A DNA stretch of 64,000 nt from an uncultured Bacilli bacterium (GTDB lineage: Bacteria; Bacillota_I; Bacilli_A; RF39; UBA660): NCBI GenBank assembly GCA_934148015.1, contig CAKPCU010000002.1, forward strand, positions 44,495 through 108,494, in the 5' to 3' direction. Within the stretch, counting starts at the first letter, position 1. Every line of letters starts with the position of its first letter. Positions 52,726 through 61,336 of this stretch are shown here, in pieces. The notes under the pieces are model-generated. The model saw nothing but the letters and a program-made list of their open reading frames with translations. It was not told the DNA's origin and made no database searches. Position numbers and translations under genes: made by a program.

Positions 52726-52800
52726 AATAACCATACCTTCCCTCACACAGCAGGCATAGCATTATAGACTGCTATTGTAATATCTTTATAATACATCATA

Positions 52801-52828
52801 ATTATATCATAAAAAGACCTGTTGTCAA
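52801..52828 (-). promoter_or_regulatory. Near-consensus promoter of the fibre-subunit operon
   Basis: TTGACA (52823-52828) and TATAAT (52801-52806) on the minus strand, both full consensus, 16 bases apart and with a TG extension. It is the strongest-looking promoter in the window. Confidence 0.85.
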
Positions 52829-52848
52829 CTATTGTATTTATTTGTCGA
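52823..52848. repeat. Three in-phase TGT half-sites overlapping the fibre promoter
   Basis: TGTCAA (52823), TGTATT (52833) and TGTCGA (52843) on the plus strand, each 10 bases apart. The first is the -35 hexamer itself. Confidence 0.5.
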
Positions 52849-52916
52849 ATGCAAATATTAAGAAAAATTACTTATTTATTAAGAAAAATAAAAGAAAAAA
52901 GTCTTAAAAAATTTTT

Positions 52917-53474
52917 TTAAACTTTTTCCTTATTCATATAAAAACTTATAGTTCTTTCTAGTGGATCTTCCTTATCTGTATTTTCTTTTTCTTCTGTATC
53001 CACTACTTTAGGTTTTGTTTTATTTAATTTATTATATTCATTCTTCATTGAAATTAAATCAGTCATACATTTAGATAAATAATCTATACATTCATCAAGT
53101 TTTAAATTTCTTTGTTTTTTCTCATTTTTCTTGCTTGTAAATACACCTATTTTATTATTTCCTTTTTCTATTATAAGTTCACTTATCTTAGCTTCGGTAA
53201 AATTAATTATAGAATCTATTTTATCCAAAGAAGTTTCATTAAATTTTACTATAACACCTCTTATAGCAAGATACTTTTCTATTTCCTTTATCATTTCTCT
53301 TATTTTATTATTTAAAGAATTAATATCTTTATCAATTACTTTACTAAGAGCTTTATTAAAGTTACCAGATACTTTAATAGGCCCATTATTATCATAGTTT
53401 TTTATATTATTAAATTTTGAAAAGTCTAATTTTTGGCTACCTAGACTATAAAATATTATTTTATTATCATCCAT
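52917..53474 (-). CDS. Cytoplasmic coiled-coil protein next to the fibre locus
   Basis: A 185-residue protein that I do not recognise. It is charged, with helices near residues 45-70 and 130-160 and no signal peptide or membrane helix. A GGAGG site lies before the ATG. It sits between the fibre-subunit promoter and the TagO gene, in the same direction. Whether it belongs to the fibre locus is uncertain. Confidence 0.55.
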   Translation of the reverse strand: MDDNKIIFYSLGSQKLDFSKFNNIKNYDNNGPIKVSGNFNKALSKVIDKDINSLNNKIREMIKEIEKYLAIRGVIVKFNETSLDKIDSIINFTEAKISELIIEKGNNKIGVFTSKKNEKKQRNLKLDECIDYLSKCMTDLISMKNEYNKLNKTKPKVVDTEEKENTDKEDPLERTISFYMNKEKV

Positions 53475-53523
53475 AAATGTATACCTCCTATCATATTCTC
53501 TAATACTAATATATCACATAAAA

Positions 53524-53551
53524 TAAAAAAACTCTAGAAAAACTAAAGTTT
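53524..53551 (-). terminator. Terminator after the TagO-like gene
   Basis: On the minus strand AAACTTTAG and CTAGAGTTT pair over 9 bp (one G-T) around a 5-base loop, then TTTT. It ends the glycosyltransferase unit. Confidence 0.8.
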
Positions 53552-53553
53552 TA

Positions 53554-54636
53554 TTATTTTTTTTGTCTTTTGTTACTATTTTTATTATCAGACGCTTCCA
53601 TATGCCACTTAGCTTTATCTGTTAATATATCAGTTGATAAAATAACCCATGTTATTAAAAGCATTAATATAACATATATAATAATACCAGCTCTTCTATC
53701 TTTTAATACGTAAAAGATAGATGCAAGTGAGAATAAAATATTTACAGCATATATTATTAATACTGTTGTTTTTTGACTAAACTTTTTATTAAGTAGTTGA
53801 TGATGCAAATGTTTTTTATCCGCTACATAAATAGGTTTATGATTAATTAATCTTCTTAATATAGCAAATAAAGTATCAAGTATAGGTATTGCAAGAATTA
53901 AAAGTGGAACAACAAGAGAAGTTAATGTAACAGCTTTAAATCCAACTAAACAAACAACAGCTATCATAAAACCTAAAAACATTGACCCTACTTCACCCAT
54001 AAATATTTTTGCTGGATTAAAATTAAATATTAAAAATCCAAGACAAGCTCCTAACATAATAAATGTAAGAGTTATTTCTAAACTTCCTATATTATGCATA
54101 ATAAATGCAATTACACCTATTGTTGCAAAAAATATACTAGATATTCCTGCAGCAAGACCATCTAAACCATCTATTAAATTTATTATGTTCATAACTGCTA
54201 CTATGAAAATAACAGTAATTGGATAAGATAACCATCCAAAGTCAAAATAAAGACCAAAAAACGATACATCATTTAATAAGATCTTACCGTAAAATACTAC
54301 AACTAAAGCTGCAGCAACCTGACCTATAATTGCCTCTTTAGCCTTTAATGGTTTTATATCATCTATTATTCCAGTAATTACTAAAATAAAACTTCCAATT
54401 AATATAGATAGCATTTGCGTTGTCTGTGGTGCAAAAAACATATATCCAAATAAAAAGCCAAAAAACATCATAAGTCCACCTAAAAGTGGCATTGGCTTTT
54501 TATGTACCTTTCTTTCATTTGGATAATCTAAAGCTCCCATATGATTAGCTATCCATTTAACAATTGGAAACATAAGAGCAGTAAATAACATAACACTTAC
54601 AACTATTTTTATTACCTCAATTATTTTTTCACTCAT
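53554..54636 (-). CDS. tagO: Undecaprenyl-phosphate sugar-1-phosphate transferase, TagO/WecA type
   Basis: A 360-residue enzyme with about ten membrane helices that moves GlcNAc-1-phosphate (or a similar sugar) from UDP to undecaprenyl phosphate, the first step of teichoic acid or other wall polymer synthesis. Motifs: HKKPMPLLGGLMMF, DDIKPLKAKE, NIINLIDGLDGLAAG with the catalytic Asp, GEVGSMFLGF, and a final HLHHQL. These fit WecA/TagO better than MraY. It is the third gene behind GT4 and GT2 enzymes. Confidence 0.9.
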   Translation of the reverse strand: MSEKIIEVIKIVVSVMLFTALMFPIVKWIANHMGALDYPNERKVHKKPMPLLGGLMMFFGFLFGYMFFAPQTTQMLSILIGSFILVITGIIDDIKPLKAKEAIIGQVAAALVVVFYGKILLNDVSFFGLYFDFGWLSYPITVIFIVAVMNIINLIDGLDGLAAGISSIFFATIGVIAFIMHNIGSLEITLTFIMLGACLGFLIFNFNPAKIFMGEVGSMFLGFMIAVVCLVGFKAVTLTSLVVPLLILAIPILDTLFAILRRLINHKPIYVADKKHLHHQLLNKKFSQKTTVLIIYAVNILFSLASIFYVLKDRRAGIIIYVILMLLITWVILSTDILTDKAKWHMEASDNKNSNKRQKK

Positions 54637-54658
54637 ATTATTTTCCTCATTCTATGTA

Positions 54659-55561
54659 TTATTTTTTGCTATTAAAGCCTATTTTTTCTTTAACAATATA
54701 ACAAGGTCTATTTAAAACTCTTTTATAAATTCTTGATATATATAAAGATAATATTCCAATGGATAACATTATAAATGATAAGAATAATATAATTGTTTTA
54801 TTAGCTAAAGATCCAAATAGAATAAAATTTAAAAATCCAATTAAGAATGTAACAACACCAAGTATAAATATAAATTTATTAGGTTTAGTAGAAAATGAAA
54901 TAATTCCACTTAAAGAATACTTAATAAGTTTTATAAGAGACCATTTAGAATTACCATGAAGTCTTTTACTTGGAGTATAAGGTACATATATAGTATTAAA
55001 TCCTACCCAAGAAAACATACCCTTTAAAAATCTTTCTTCTTCTGGAAGTGATATAATAGCATCACGAACACATGACTTAAATACTCTAAAATCACTAGCT
55101 CCAGGAAGTAATTTAACATTTGATATCATATTATTAAATCTATAAAATAGCGACGTAAGAGTTCTTTTTATACTAGATTCATCTTCTCTATTTTCTTTAT
55201 ATGATGCAACAATATCATAATCTTTATTTTGAATTAACTTATTATACATCATAATAAGCGTATCTGGTGTATGCTGAAGATCAGCATCCATAATTGAAAC
55301 ATATTCACCACTACATGCCTTAAGTCCTGCATACATAGCAGCTTCTTTACCAAAATTTCTAGAAAAACTAATTACTTTAACGCATTTATCTTTACTTGAT
55401 AAGTTTCTTAATACATCCATTGTATTATCACTAGAGCCATCATCTACCATAATAAATTCATGAGTAATTTTCTCTAATTCTAATCTTTTGCTAACTGCAT
55501 CGTAAAATTCATTTAATGATTCACCTTCATTATAACAAGGTACTATAACAGATAATTTCAT
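54659..55561 (-). CDS. GT2 glycosyltransferase with C-terminal membrane helices
   Basis: A 300-residue protein. The GT2 domain has LSVIVPCYNEGESL, FIMVDDGSSDNTMDV, and MDADLQHTPD (the metal-binding D-x-D), followed by two membrane helices (about 228-280). This is the GtrB/DPM1-like group that loads a sugar on a lipid phosphate such as undecaprenyl phosphate. Located between the GT4 gene and tagO, with spacings of 10 and 22 bases. Confidence 0.88.
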   Translation of the reverse strand: MKLSVIVPCYNEGESLNEFYDAVSKRLELEKITHEFIMVDDGSSDNTMDVLRNLSSKDKCVKVISFSRNFGKEAAMYAGLKACSGEYVSIMDADLQHTPDTLIMMYNKLIQNKDYDIVASYKENREDESSIKRTLTSLFYRFNNMISNVKLLPGASDFRVFKSCVRDAIISLPEEERFLKGMFSWVGFNTIYVPYTPSKRLHGNSKWSLIKLIKYSLSGIISFSTKPNKFIFILGVVTFLIGFLNFILFGSLANKTIILFLSFIMLSIGILSLYISRIYKRVLNRPCYIVKEKIGFNSKK

Positions 55562-55571
55562 TTAACACCTA

Positions 55572-56702
55572 CTACTTTCTTTTATTAATTAATTTAGACC
55601 ATTTATCCAATATAAATTCTGGTGCATAACTCTTAGATTCATTTTTGGCATTTTGTCCCATTTTCTTTCTTAATTTATCATCTTCTATTAATAAATCTAT
55701 TTTACTTATCATTTCTTCAGAATCTCTATTTTCTATTAAAAATCCTGTTTCTTCATTTTTTATAATTTCATTTGCTCCCTGTGCACTAGTATAACTTACG
55801 CAAGGAATACCAAAACTCATAGCTTCTACTAAAACAAGACCAAAGCTTTCAGTATGAGAAGTCATAACATAAATAGAACTTTTAAGTAAACATTCATTTA
55901 TATACTCTTTATTTTGATAGCCATGAAACACAACTTTATCACCTAACTTTAATTCTTTTGCAATATTAAGAAGTTCATTTTTTTCAAGCCCATCACCTAT
56001 TATGTTTAATTTCCAATCGCTATGTTTTAAACTTATCTTTTTAAATACTTTTAATAAATCATCAAACCCTTTTTCTTTTGATAGTCTACCTACTGAAATT
56101 ATATTTTTTTCTTCTAATTTAGAATACTTATTTGGCAACTTATCTAAACTATTTGGAATATAAACTACTTTATCCCCTAAATAAGTTTTATAGAATGCAG
56201 CAAGTTCTTTTGAAACCAAAACTAAGTTATCAATGTTTTTGCAAGATTTAACTAGTTTTTTTATATATTTTTTATCATTATTATGATGATTATGTTCCCA
56301 TGCTATTTTTCTATATGAGTCCTTTCCATATTTAGATACCCAATTATTATGAAGGGTTCTAGTTGAAATTAAAACATCAGTATCCACGTTTTTTATAGCC
56401 TTAACCATCAAATGTCTTCTTAAAAAATAAATCTTTACTGCTTTAAACAATTCTTTTATTAATAATGAATAGTTTTTATTTTTAAAATAATGTTCTATTT
56501 CTTTTTTATTAGGTTTTAAATCTTCCTTTAAATATGTAACCTTTACTTTTTCATCTAATTTATATGCTGGTTCATTATAAAGTTTATATGTAGATATTAT
56601 TTCAACATCATACTTACTAGATAAAGTATTAGCAAGTGTCGATATAACATTTTCTATTCCACCATAACCTAAATGTAACGCTAAAATAGTTACTTTTTTC
56701 AT
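55572..56702 (-). CDS. GT4 family glycosyltransferase
   Basis: A 376-residue protein with two Rossmann-like halves. Near the N terminus HLGYGGIENVISTLAN; in the C-terminal half IISVGRLSKEKGFDDLL, HGYQNKEYI, and HTESFGLVLVEAMSFGIPCV, the E-x(7)-E nucleotide-sugar motif of GT4. It probably adds a sugar to a lipid-linked wall polymer. The ATG at 56702 has GGTGA upstream; another at 56714 lies at or before the predicted transcription start and is rejected. Confidence 0.88.
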   Translation of the reverse strand: MKKVTILALHLGYGGIENVISTLANTLSSKYDVEIISTYKLYNEPAYKLDEKVKVTYLKEDLKPNKKEIEHYFKNKNYSLLIKELFKAVKIYFLRRHLMVKAIKNVDTDVLISTRTLHNNWVSKYGKDSYRKIAWEHNHHNNDKKYIKKLVKSCKNIDNLVLVSKELAAFYKTYLGDKVVYIPNSLDKLPNKYSKLEEKNIISVGRLSKEKGFDDLLKVFKKISLKHSDWKLNIIGDGLEKNELLNIAKELKLGDKVVFHGYQNKEYINECLLKSSIYVMTSHTESFGLVLVEAMSFGIPCVSYTSAQGANEIIKNEETGFLIENRDSEEMISKIDLLIEDDKLRKKMGQNAKNESKSYAPEFILDKWSKLINKRK

Positions 56703-56718
56703 CTTAATCACCATTATA

Positions 56719-56746
56719 ATTATACTATATAGATTTAAAAAGTCAA
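56719..56746 (-). promoter_or_regulatory. Promoter for the GT4-GT2-TagO unit
   Basis: TTGACT (56741-56746) and TATAAT (56719-56724) on the minus strand, 16 bases apart. Confidence 0.68.
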
Positions 56747-56784
56747 AAAAACATGCATAACTAATGTAAAGTTATAACATGTTT
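56745..56784 (-). terminator. Terminator after PssE, overlapping its stop codon
   Basis: On the minus strand AACATGTTATAACT and AGTTATGCATGTT pair with a small internal loop, then seven T. The T run also leads into the -35 of the next unit. Confidence 0.82.
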
Positions 56785-57251
56785 ATATATTCTTCTATTT
56801 TACTTTTAAACTTTTCAGTATTAGATTCATATTTGTTTGGTTTAAATTTTTTAATTTCTTCTAAAGCTTTATCTAACTTTTTAACATTATATAATGGAAT
56901 AATATATCCTTTGCTTTCAAAGTCTTTTGTAATTTGAACTTGATGATCATTTGCATGTTCACCATATTTTTTAAGTCTTGGAACAACAATTACTCTTTTA
57001 TTTTTATTTAAGCATTCTATTATCGTACCAACACCTGCATGACATATAACAATTCTTGCTTCTTCTATTAATTTTTCTATTTTTTCTTTAGGGCAAAAAT
57101 CAAATGATTCTATTTTTTCATCTATATTTTTTGTACATCCTACTTGTGCAACTACTCTTTCTTTTATATTACCTAATTTTATTTGTCTTGAAACTTCTTT
57201 CATAATTCTATTAAAAGGATTATCCTGAGTTCCTAAAAGTACTAATATCAT
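56772..57251 (-). CDS. PssE/Alg13-like glycosyltransferase catalytic subunit
   Basis: A 159-residue protein equal to the C-terminal half of GT28 enzymes: ILVLLGTQDNPF at the start, then VICHAGVGTIIECLN and VVPRLKKYGEHANDHQ, the nucleotide-sugar binding block. It works with the membrane subunit PssD to add the second sugar to a lipid carrier. The ATG at 57251 overlaps the stop of pssD (TAATG), so the subunits are made together; upstream in-frame starts would lie inside pssD. Confidence 0.88.
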   Translation of the reverse strand: MILVLLGTQDNPFNRIMKEVSRQIKLGNIKERVVAQVGCTKNIDEKIESFDFCPKEKIEKLIEEARIVICHAGVGTIIECLNKNKRVIVVPRLKKYGEHANDHQVQITKDFESKGYIIPLYNVKKLDKALEEIKKFKPNKYESNTEKFKSKIEEYINML

Positions 57252-57721
57252 TAAAAAATCCACCCTTCATATTTAGCCTTTGGATATAATTTTAACATTG
57301 ATTTCCATTGTACTATAAATATATCTGCAATTGGATAAACTAATTTACCAGTTAGTGTTTTAGTTTCTATATTCGCAAAAGATTCAATAAAGATAACTTT
57401 CTTTTTAAATAGTTTTGCTATATAACACATTAAAACGCAAGTATGAGCCCCTGTTGTTACTATAACATCTGGTTTAAATTTTAAGAAAATTTTAAAGCTT
57501 TTTAAAGCATTATATGGAATTGCAAAAATATATTTAAGCATGTGTTTTCTATTAGCCGCTATTAAATAATCTATCTTACTTTTATATCTAGTCTTAAGCC
57601 AAGATGTTGATTTATGTTTTTCAGTAACTATCATATAATCATAATTTTTAAATATACCCTTAAGTTGCATCATTTCAGTTAAATGACCACCCATACTAGA
57701 TATAAACATTACTTTTTTCAT
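57251..57721 (-). CDS. PssD/Alg14-like glycosyltransferase membrane subunit
   Basis: A 156-residue protein equal to the N-terminal half of GT28 enzymes: KKVMFISSMGGHLTEMMQL (the Gly-Gly-His loop), KPDVIVTTGAH, and VIFIESFANI. It recruits the catalytic subunit to the membrane. It is the first gene of a two-gene unit with pssE. The same split pair occurs in capsule loci of Gram-positives (Cps14F/G). Confidence 0.88.
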   Translation of the reverse strand: MKKVMFISSMGGHLTEMMQLKGIFKNYDYMIVTEKHKSTSWLKTRYKSKIDYLIAANRKHMLKYIFAIPYNALKSFKIFLKFKPDVIVTTGAHTCVLMCYIAKLFKKKVIFIESFANIETKTLTGKLVYPIADIFIVQWKSMLKLYPKAKYEGWIF

Positions 57722-57740
57722 ATATATACCTCTTACAATT

Positions 57741-57768
57741 ATTATAACAAATAATATTTAAAATACAA
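57741..57768 (-). promoter_or_regulatory. Promoter for PssD-PssE
   Basis: TTGTAT (57763-57768) and TATAAT (57741-57746) on the minus strand, 16 bases apart, with a TG extension. Confidence 0.6.
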
Positions 57769-57811
57769 TCAAAAAAGTGGTAAGTATATTCTATATTATC
57801 TATAAATTCTA

Positions 57812-57849
57812 TAAAAAAAGAAAATGATGAAATTATTCATAATCATCAT
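57812..57849 (-). terminator. Terminator overlapping the end of the cohesin-like gene
   Basis: On the minus strand ATGATGA (inside the last codons) and TCATCAT pair around a 12-base loop, then TTTCTTTTTTT. Confidence 0.65.
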
Positions 57850-59341
57850 CTTCTAACGATACCTTTCTATAGCTAGGTTTTGACCTATCTAATCTTTCTT
57901 TAGCTTTTCTTATTTCCTCTAGTTTCTGCTTTTTACTTTTCTTACGAATAGTATATTCATCTTCACTAATTTCTTTAACAACTGGTCTGTCATCTAAATC
58001 ATCTAGCTCATATGAGTCCGTTTTTTCATCTCTACTACTTGAATCATTAGTAAATCTATTTTTTAATTTTCTTATTTTTTTATTTTTAGCTAATATAATA
58101 ATTAAAAGTAAAAGAGTAAATAAACCAAGTCCAATTATTATATAATTTCTAGTATTTATATCTTTATTTTTTAAATCTACTATATCAGAAAAATATATTT
58201 GAAATGTTTTATCACGGCTATCATATAAATATAAACCTTTATTACCAGTTTCCATATTTTGGGCATAAACTAAATAATATCTATCGTTTGTATCACCTTT
58301 TAATTTATAACCATTTATACTTTTTCCTTCTATTTTGAAAGTCTTTTCTTTAAATTCTTTAGGAACATCACTTGCTTTTTCATCTAATATAAGTAAATTA
58401 ACAGAAGCTGCTGTAACCTCGTTAAATTTAGAATATTTCTTTTTCTTTTCATCATATATAAATAATGCTTTATTATCCTTATCATCTTTTAATACGACTA
58501 AAGTTAACTTTGCAGCTTCATTTTTATATGCTGCTATTTCTTGATCATTAATAGTTACTGTACTTTCAATAAATCCTGTAGGAATAGACTCTATTTGTCC
58601 TTTTTTTCTAACTACGGTATATTCTTTTCCATCAACCTTTACTTTTATTGGATCTAGTTCTTTAACAGTTATGTTTAAAACATAAGTCTTTTTTTCACCA
58701 TGTTGTGCTGTAACTACAACTTCTTTTTTGTTTATTCCATCTATTACATCTACCTCGCCTATACCTGTTATGGAAGCTGTTTTATCTTCTAAAGTAGCAT
58801 TTATAATAGCTTTCGTAGTATCAACTGGAAGAGTTACAGAATACTCTAAGTTATTTTTATCAAAAGCTGGAGTAAGTTCTCCTCCTTCAACAGATAATGA
58901 AGATAAATTATTATTCTTACTATAACCAGCTTCTATTTCAGCTTGAGTTTTCATAGTAATAGATGATGAACCAGCTGATGCAGAACACTGAGCATTCGTA
59001 GAATTACTTGCAAGTGATAAATTCACTGCTTTAAAAGATGTTGTACCAGATGAAATGGATTTAAAAGTATAACTACTAGTTTTACTATCTCCAATTACGC
59101 CCACTACCTTTGGATTACCACTAACTAACTGAACCTTAGATGAATCATAACTTAAGACATAATACCAAGAACCAACATCAGATGATACTGTTGCACTTAC
59201 TTTAAACGTACTTCCTACAACAGCACTTTTAGGCGATGATACTCTAACAGAGCAAGCTGCTTTTACATCATCTATCTTAACTATAAATGTAAATAATAAT
59301 ATAAATAAACTAAATAATAATATCTTAATTTTTTTATTCAT
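57833..59341 (-). CDS. Membrane-anchored cohesin-like protein
   Basis: A 502-residue protein: signal peptide (1-28, ending DDVKA), a domain of about 105 residues with V-G-S-T-F-K-V-S-A-T-V and W-Y-Y-V-L-S-Y-D-S-S-K-V strands as in cohesins, then a cadherin-like beta-sandwich domain (about 145-230, LSSLSVEGGELTPAFD ... YSVTLP), further beta domains, one membrane helix (about 397-417), and a charged cytoplasmic tail of about 85 residues. The next gene upstream carries a dockerin module, so this protein may hold it at the surface. The cohesin call is by strand pattern and context. Confidence 0.68.
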   Translation of the reverse strand: MNKKIKILLFSLFILLFTFIVKIDDVKAACSVRVSSPKSAVVGSTFKVSATVSSDVGSWYYVLSYDSSKVQLVSGNPKVVGVIGDSKTSSYTFKSISSGTTSFKAVNLSLASNSTNAQCSASAGSSSITMKTQAEIEAGYSKNNNLSSLSVEGGELTPAFDKNNLEYSVTLPVDTTKAIINATLEDKTASITGIGEVDVIDGINKKEVVVTAQHGEKKTYVLNITVKELDPIKVKVDGKEYTVVRKKGQIESIPTGFIESTVTINDQEIAAYKNEAAKLTLVVLKDDKDNKALFIYDEKKKKYSKFNEVTAASVNLLILDEKASDVPKEFKEKTFKIEGKSINGYKLKGDTNDRYYLVYAQNMETGNKGLYLYDSRDKTFQIYFSDIVDLKNKDINTRNYIIIGLGLFTLLLLIIILAKNKKIRKLKNRFTNDSSSRDEKTDSYELDDLDDRPVVKEISEDEYTIRKKSKKQKLEEIRKAKERLDRSKPSYRKVSLEDDDYE

Positions 59342-59351
59342 TTATTTCCTC

Positions 59352-61109
59352 CTACTGATTTATATTATATTCTTGTAGCAAATATTTCTTTATTAAAAGT
59401 AAATCAACAACGTCTACCTTACCATCTTTATTTATATCAGCTGCCTTTTTATTAGGTGCTGCTAAGTTTATTTCTCCTAAAATATATTTTTTTATGAAAA
59501 GTAAATCTACAACTGATATGTTAGCATCTCCATTTATATCACCATATACAACAACTTGGAAAGTTTTTTTACTATCTATTTCAATTATATCACCTGTTGC
59601 AATAGCTCCTGATGTTTTAGAATTCCAAGATGAATTAAGTGTTGCAGCTGTAGCTGAAGCATTACTTAATCTTTGTCTTAGGCTTGACATATCTTCTCCT
59701 AAATTAATTTTAGTTATATAACCGGTCTCTAATGAATATCCTGCATTAGATACCTTATTTTCTGGACTTATTTCTGGTTTGTTATTACCACCATTATTAT
59801 TTTCTTCTGTTTTACCATTATCAGTTTCATTACCACCTACTGTATCAGTTCTAGAAACTTTATAAGCATTAGATGTCATATTATTATAAACTGGTATAGT
59901 AAAAGTATAATTATCACCTAACTTACCATTTTTTTCATATGAAGAATAAATACTAGCTGACTCTGATGATGGTGCCATAATATTTGTCATATATTCATAA
60001 GTATAAGGTGCTGTTTTTCTTTTAGAAGATACATTAAACTTTTGAAAATATAAAGTATCTTTTCCGTTATTAACATATTTATTAGCAATAAATAATGCTC
60101 CACCAGTTATTGCTTTTTGTCTTGTGTTCCATCCTTCTTTAACTGCTCTTTGAAGTCCTAATATATAATTATTTTCTCCAGAGTAAGCTCCTATGTTATA
60201 AAAGTTATAATACCCTTCATATCCACTAACTGTTCCAGATGCTGCAGATGACATTTTTGTTCCCATCTCTTGAAGTGCACGTGATGCAAGATGCGTAGAT
60301 GATACACCAGATGTTTTAGCGGCCTCTATAAATGCATCAGCATATTTTTTAGTATAGCCTTCTTCAGAAAAACTACCTTCCATAAAGCTTCCATTTAATA
60401 TACCTTGTACTGATGAATTTTGTTTTTCATTATATACTAAACTTTCAAACATAAATATATTTTTTTCAGTTAAAAAGTTTCTTGGATCTAAATAATATCC
60501 AACTGCATCATAACATGGTGCATACCAACTTTTACCATCCACTATTATTCCGTTTGGATTTTCACTATCTCTATAAAATAGTGAAGGATAAAGATATGAT
60601 ATAGAACTTTGTCCCTTCTGGCTTTCTGCTGTTACTGAAGCAGCCCAATCAAGATTAGTATTATCTATTTTAAATGTCCAATTAGGATGAATTGCATGTA
60701 ATTTTCTTAAATATGGTTTATAACTATTTGGAAAAGAACTTATACTTTGTTCAAATGAAGAATCATCATTATATGAATAAGTTTTAGTATCATACATACA
60801 AGCTTTAGCAACATAACCTGTATATCCTCTTGCAGCATAATCAAACTTAACAGCATACCAATCCTGATTATTCATACCATTATTTGGTCCTTTAACTGTC
60901 TTTATATATTCTAATTCCTGGTTTGGATAAACAGTAACATCATCATTTCCATTTTTAATAGCTGAAACTTTATCACTAGCGCTTGTCCTAACCATACATT
61001 TATATTTAACTTTATAAACACTATAAGAAGCTGCCTTTATATTTAAAGGTAATATTAACATAAACGATAATATAAATAACATAATTAACATATATTTCCT
61101 ATTTTTCAT
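59352..61109 (-). CDS. Exported N-acetylglucosaminidase with C-terminal dockerin
   Basis: A 585-residue peptidoglycan hydrolase. Signal peptide (1-27), an SH3-like wall-binding domain (about 30-105), a glucosaminidase domain (about 190-380) with THLASRALQEMGT holding the likely catalytic Glu and YNFYNIGAY after it, a linker rich in Asn and Gly, and a type I dockerin at the end: two copies of D-x-N-x-D-x-x-(I/V)-x-x-(V)-D-L-L-x-I-K-K-Y. It probably trims the wall in growth or division. The ATG at 61109 suits the AGGAG site. Confidence 0.87.
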   Translation of the reverse strand: MKNRKYMLIMLFILSFMLILPLNIKAASYSVYKVKYKCMVRTSASDKVSAIKNGNDDVTVYPNQELEYIKTVKGPNNGMNNQDWYAVKFDYAARGYTGYVAKACMYDTKTYSYNDDSSFEQSISSFPNSYKPYLRKLHAIHPNWTFKIDNTNLDWAASVTAESQKGQSSISYLYPSLFYRDSENPNGIIVDGKSWYAPCYDAVGYYLDPRNFLTEKNIFMFESLVYNEKQNSSVQGILNGSFMEGSFSEEGYTKKYADAFIEAAKTSGVSSTHLASRALQEMGTKMSSAASGTVSGYEGYYNFYNIGAYSGENNYILGLQRAVKEGWNTRQKAITGGALFIANKYVNNGKDTLYFQKFNVSSKRKTAPYTYEYMTNIMAPSSESASIYSSYEKNGKLGDNYTFTIPVYNNMTSNAYKVSRTDTVGGNETDNGKTEENNNGGNNKPEISPENKVSNAGYSLETGYITKINLGEDMSSLRQRLSNASATAATLNSSWNSKTSGAIATGDIIEIDSKKTFQVVVYGDINGDANISVVDLLFIKKYILGEINLAAPNKKAADINKDGKVDVVDLLLIKKYLLQEYNINQ

Positions 61110-61132
61110 AACCATCAGCTCCTATCATAGTA

Positions 61133-61141
61133 ATTATAGCA
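61133..61141 (-). promoter_or_regulatory. Extended -10 promoter for the glucosaminidase gene
   Basis: TG-C-TATAAT on the minus strand (-10 at 61133-61138), without a clear -35, about 24 bases before the start codon. Alternatively, TTGACA at 61180-61185 could be a -35 with a poor -10 (TTAAAA) further down. Confidence 0.5.
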
Positions 61142-61179
61142 TAATTGATAGATTTTTTTTAAAATAAAAGATAAATGAA

Positions 61180-61195
61180 TGTCAATTTGTGTCAA
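61180..61195. repeat. TTGACA-like direct repeat between glucosaminidase and LCP genes
   Basis: TGTCAA at 61180 and again at 61190 on the plus strand, period 10 bases, in the divergent intergenic region. Confidence 0.5.
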
Positions 61196-61278
61196 ATTTT
61201 GCAGAAAAATAATAATGTTTACGTATATTTAGTAAGCTATTTTGCCATATAATAAATAAAAATACATTTTTAGTACTC

Positions 61279-61307
61279 TTGTAGAAAAAAGTATTTTATT
61301 GTATACT
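61279..61307 (+). promoter_or_regulatory. Promoter for the LCP gene
   Basis: TTGTAG (61279-61284) and TATACT (61302-61307), 17 bases apart, about 30 bases before the start codon. Confidence 0.6.
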
Positions 61308-61336
61308 TATTAAAGTAATATGTGAGGTGGTTTATT

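Noticed and set aside
52740..52799. Leader peptide of 18 codons before the fibre operon
   Set aside because: Its first ATG lies before the predicted transcription start, the second is at the very 5' end, and there is no ribosome binding site.
55572..56714. Start of the GT4 gene at the ATG at 56714
   Set aside because: It has no ribosome binding site and lies at or upstream of the transcription start predicted from the promoter at 56719-56746.
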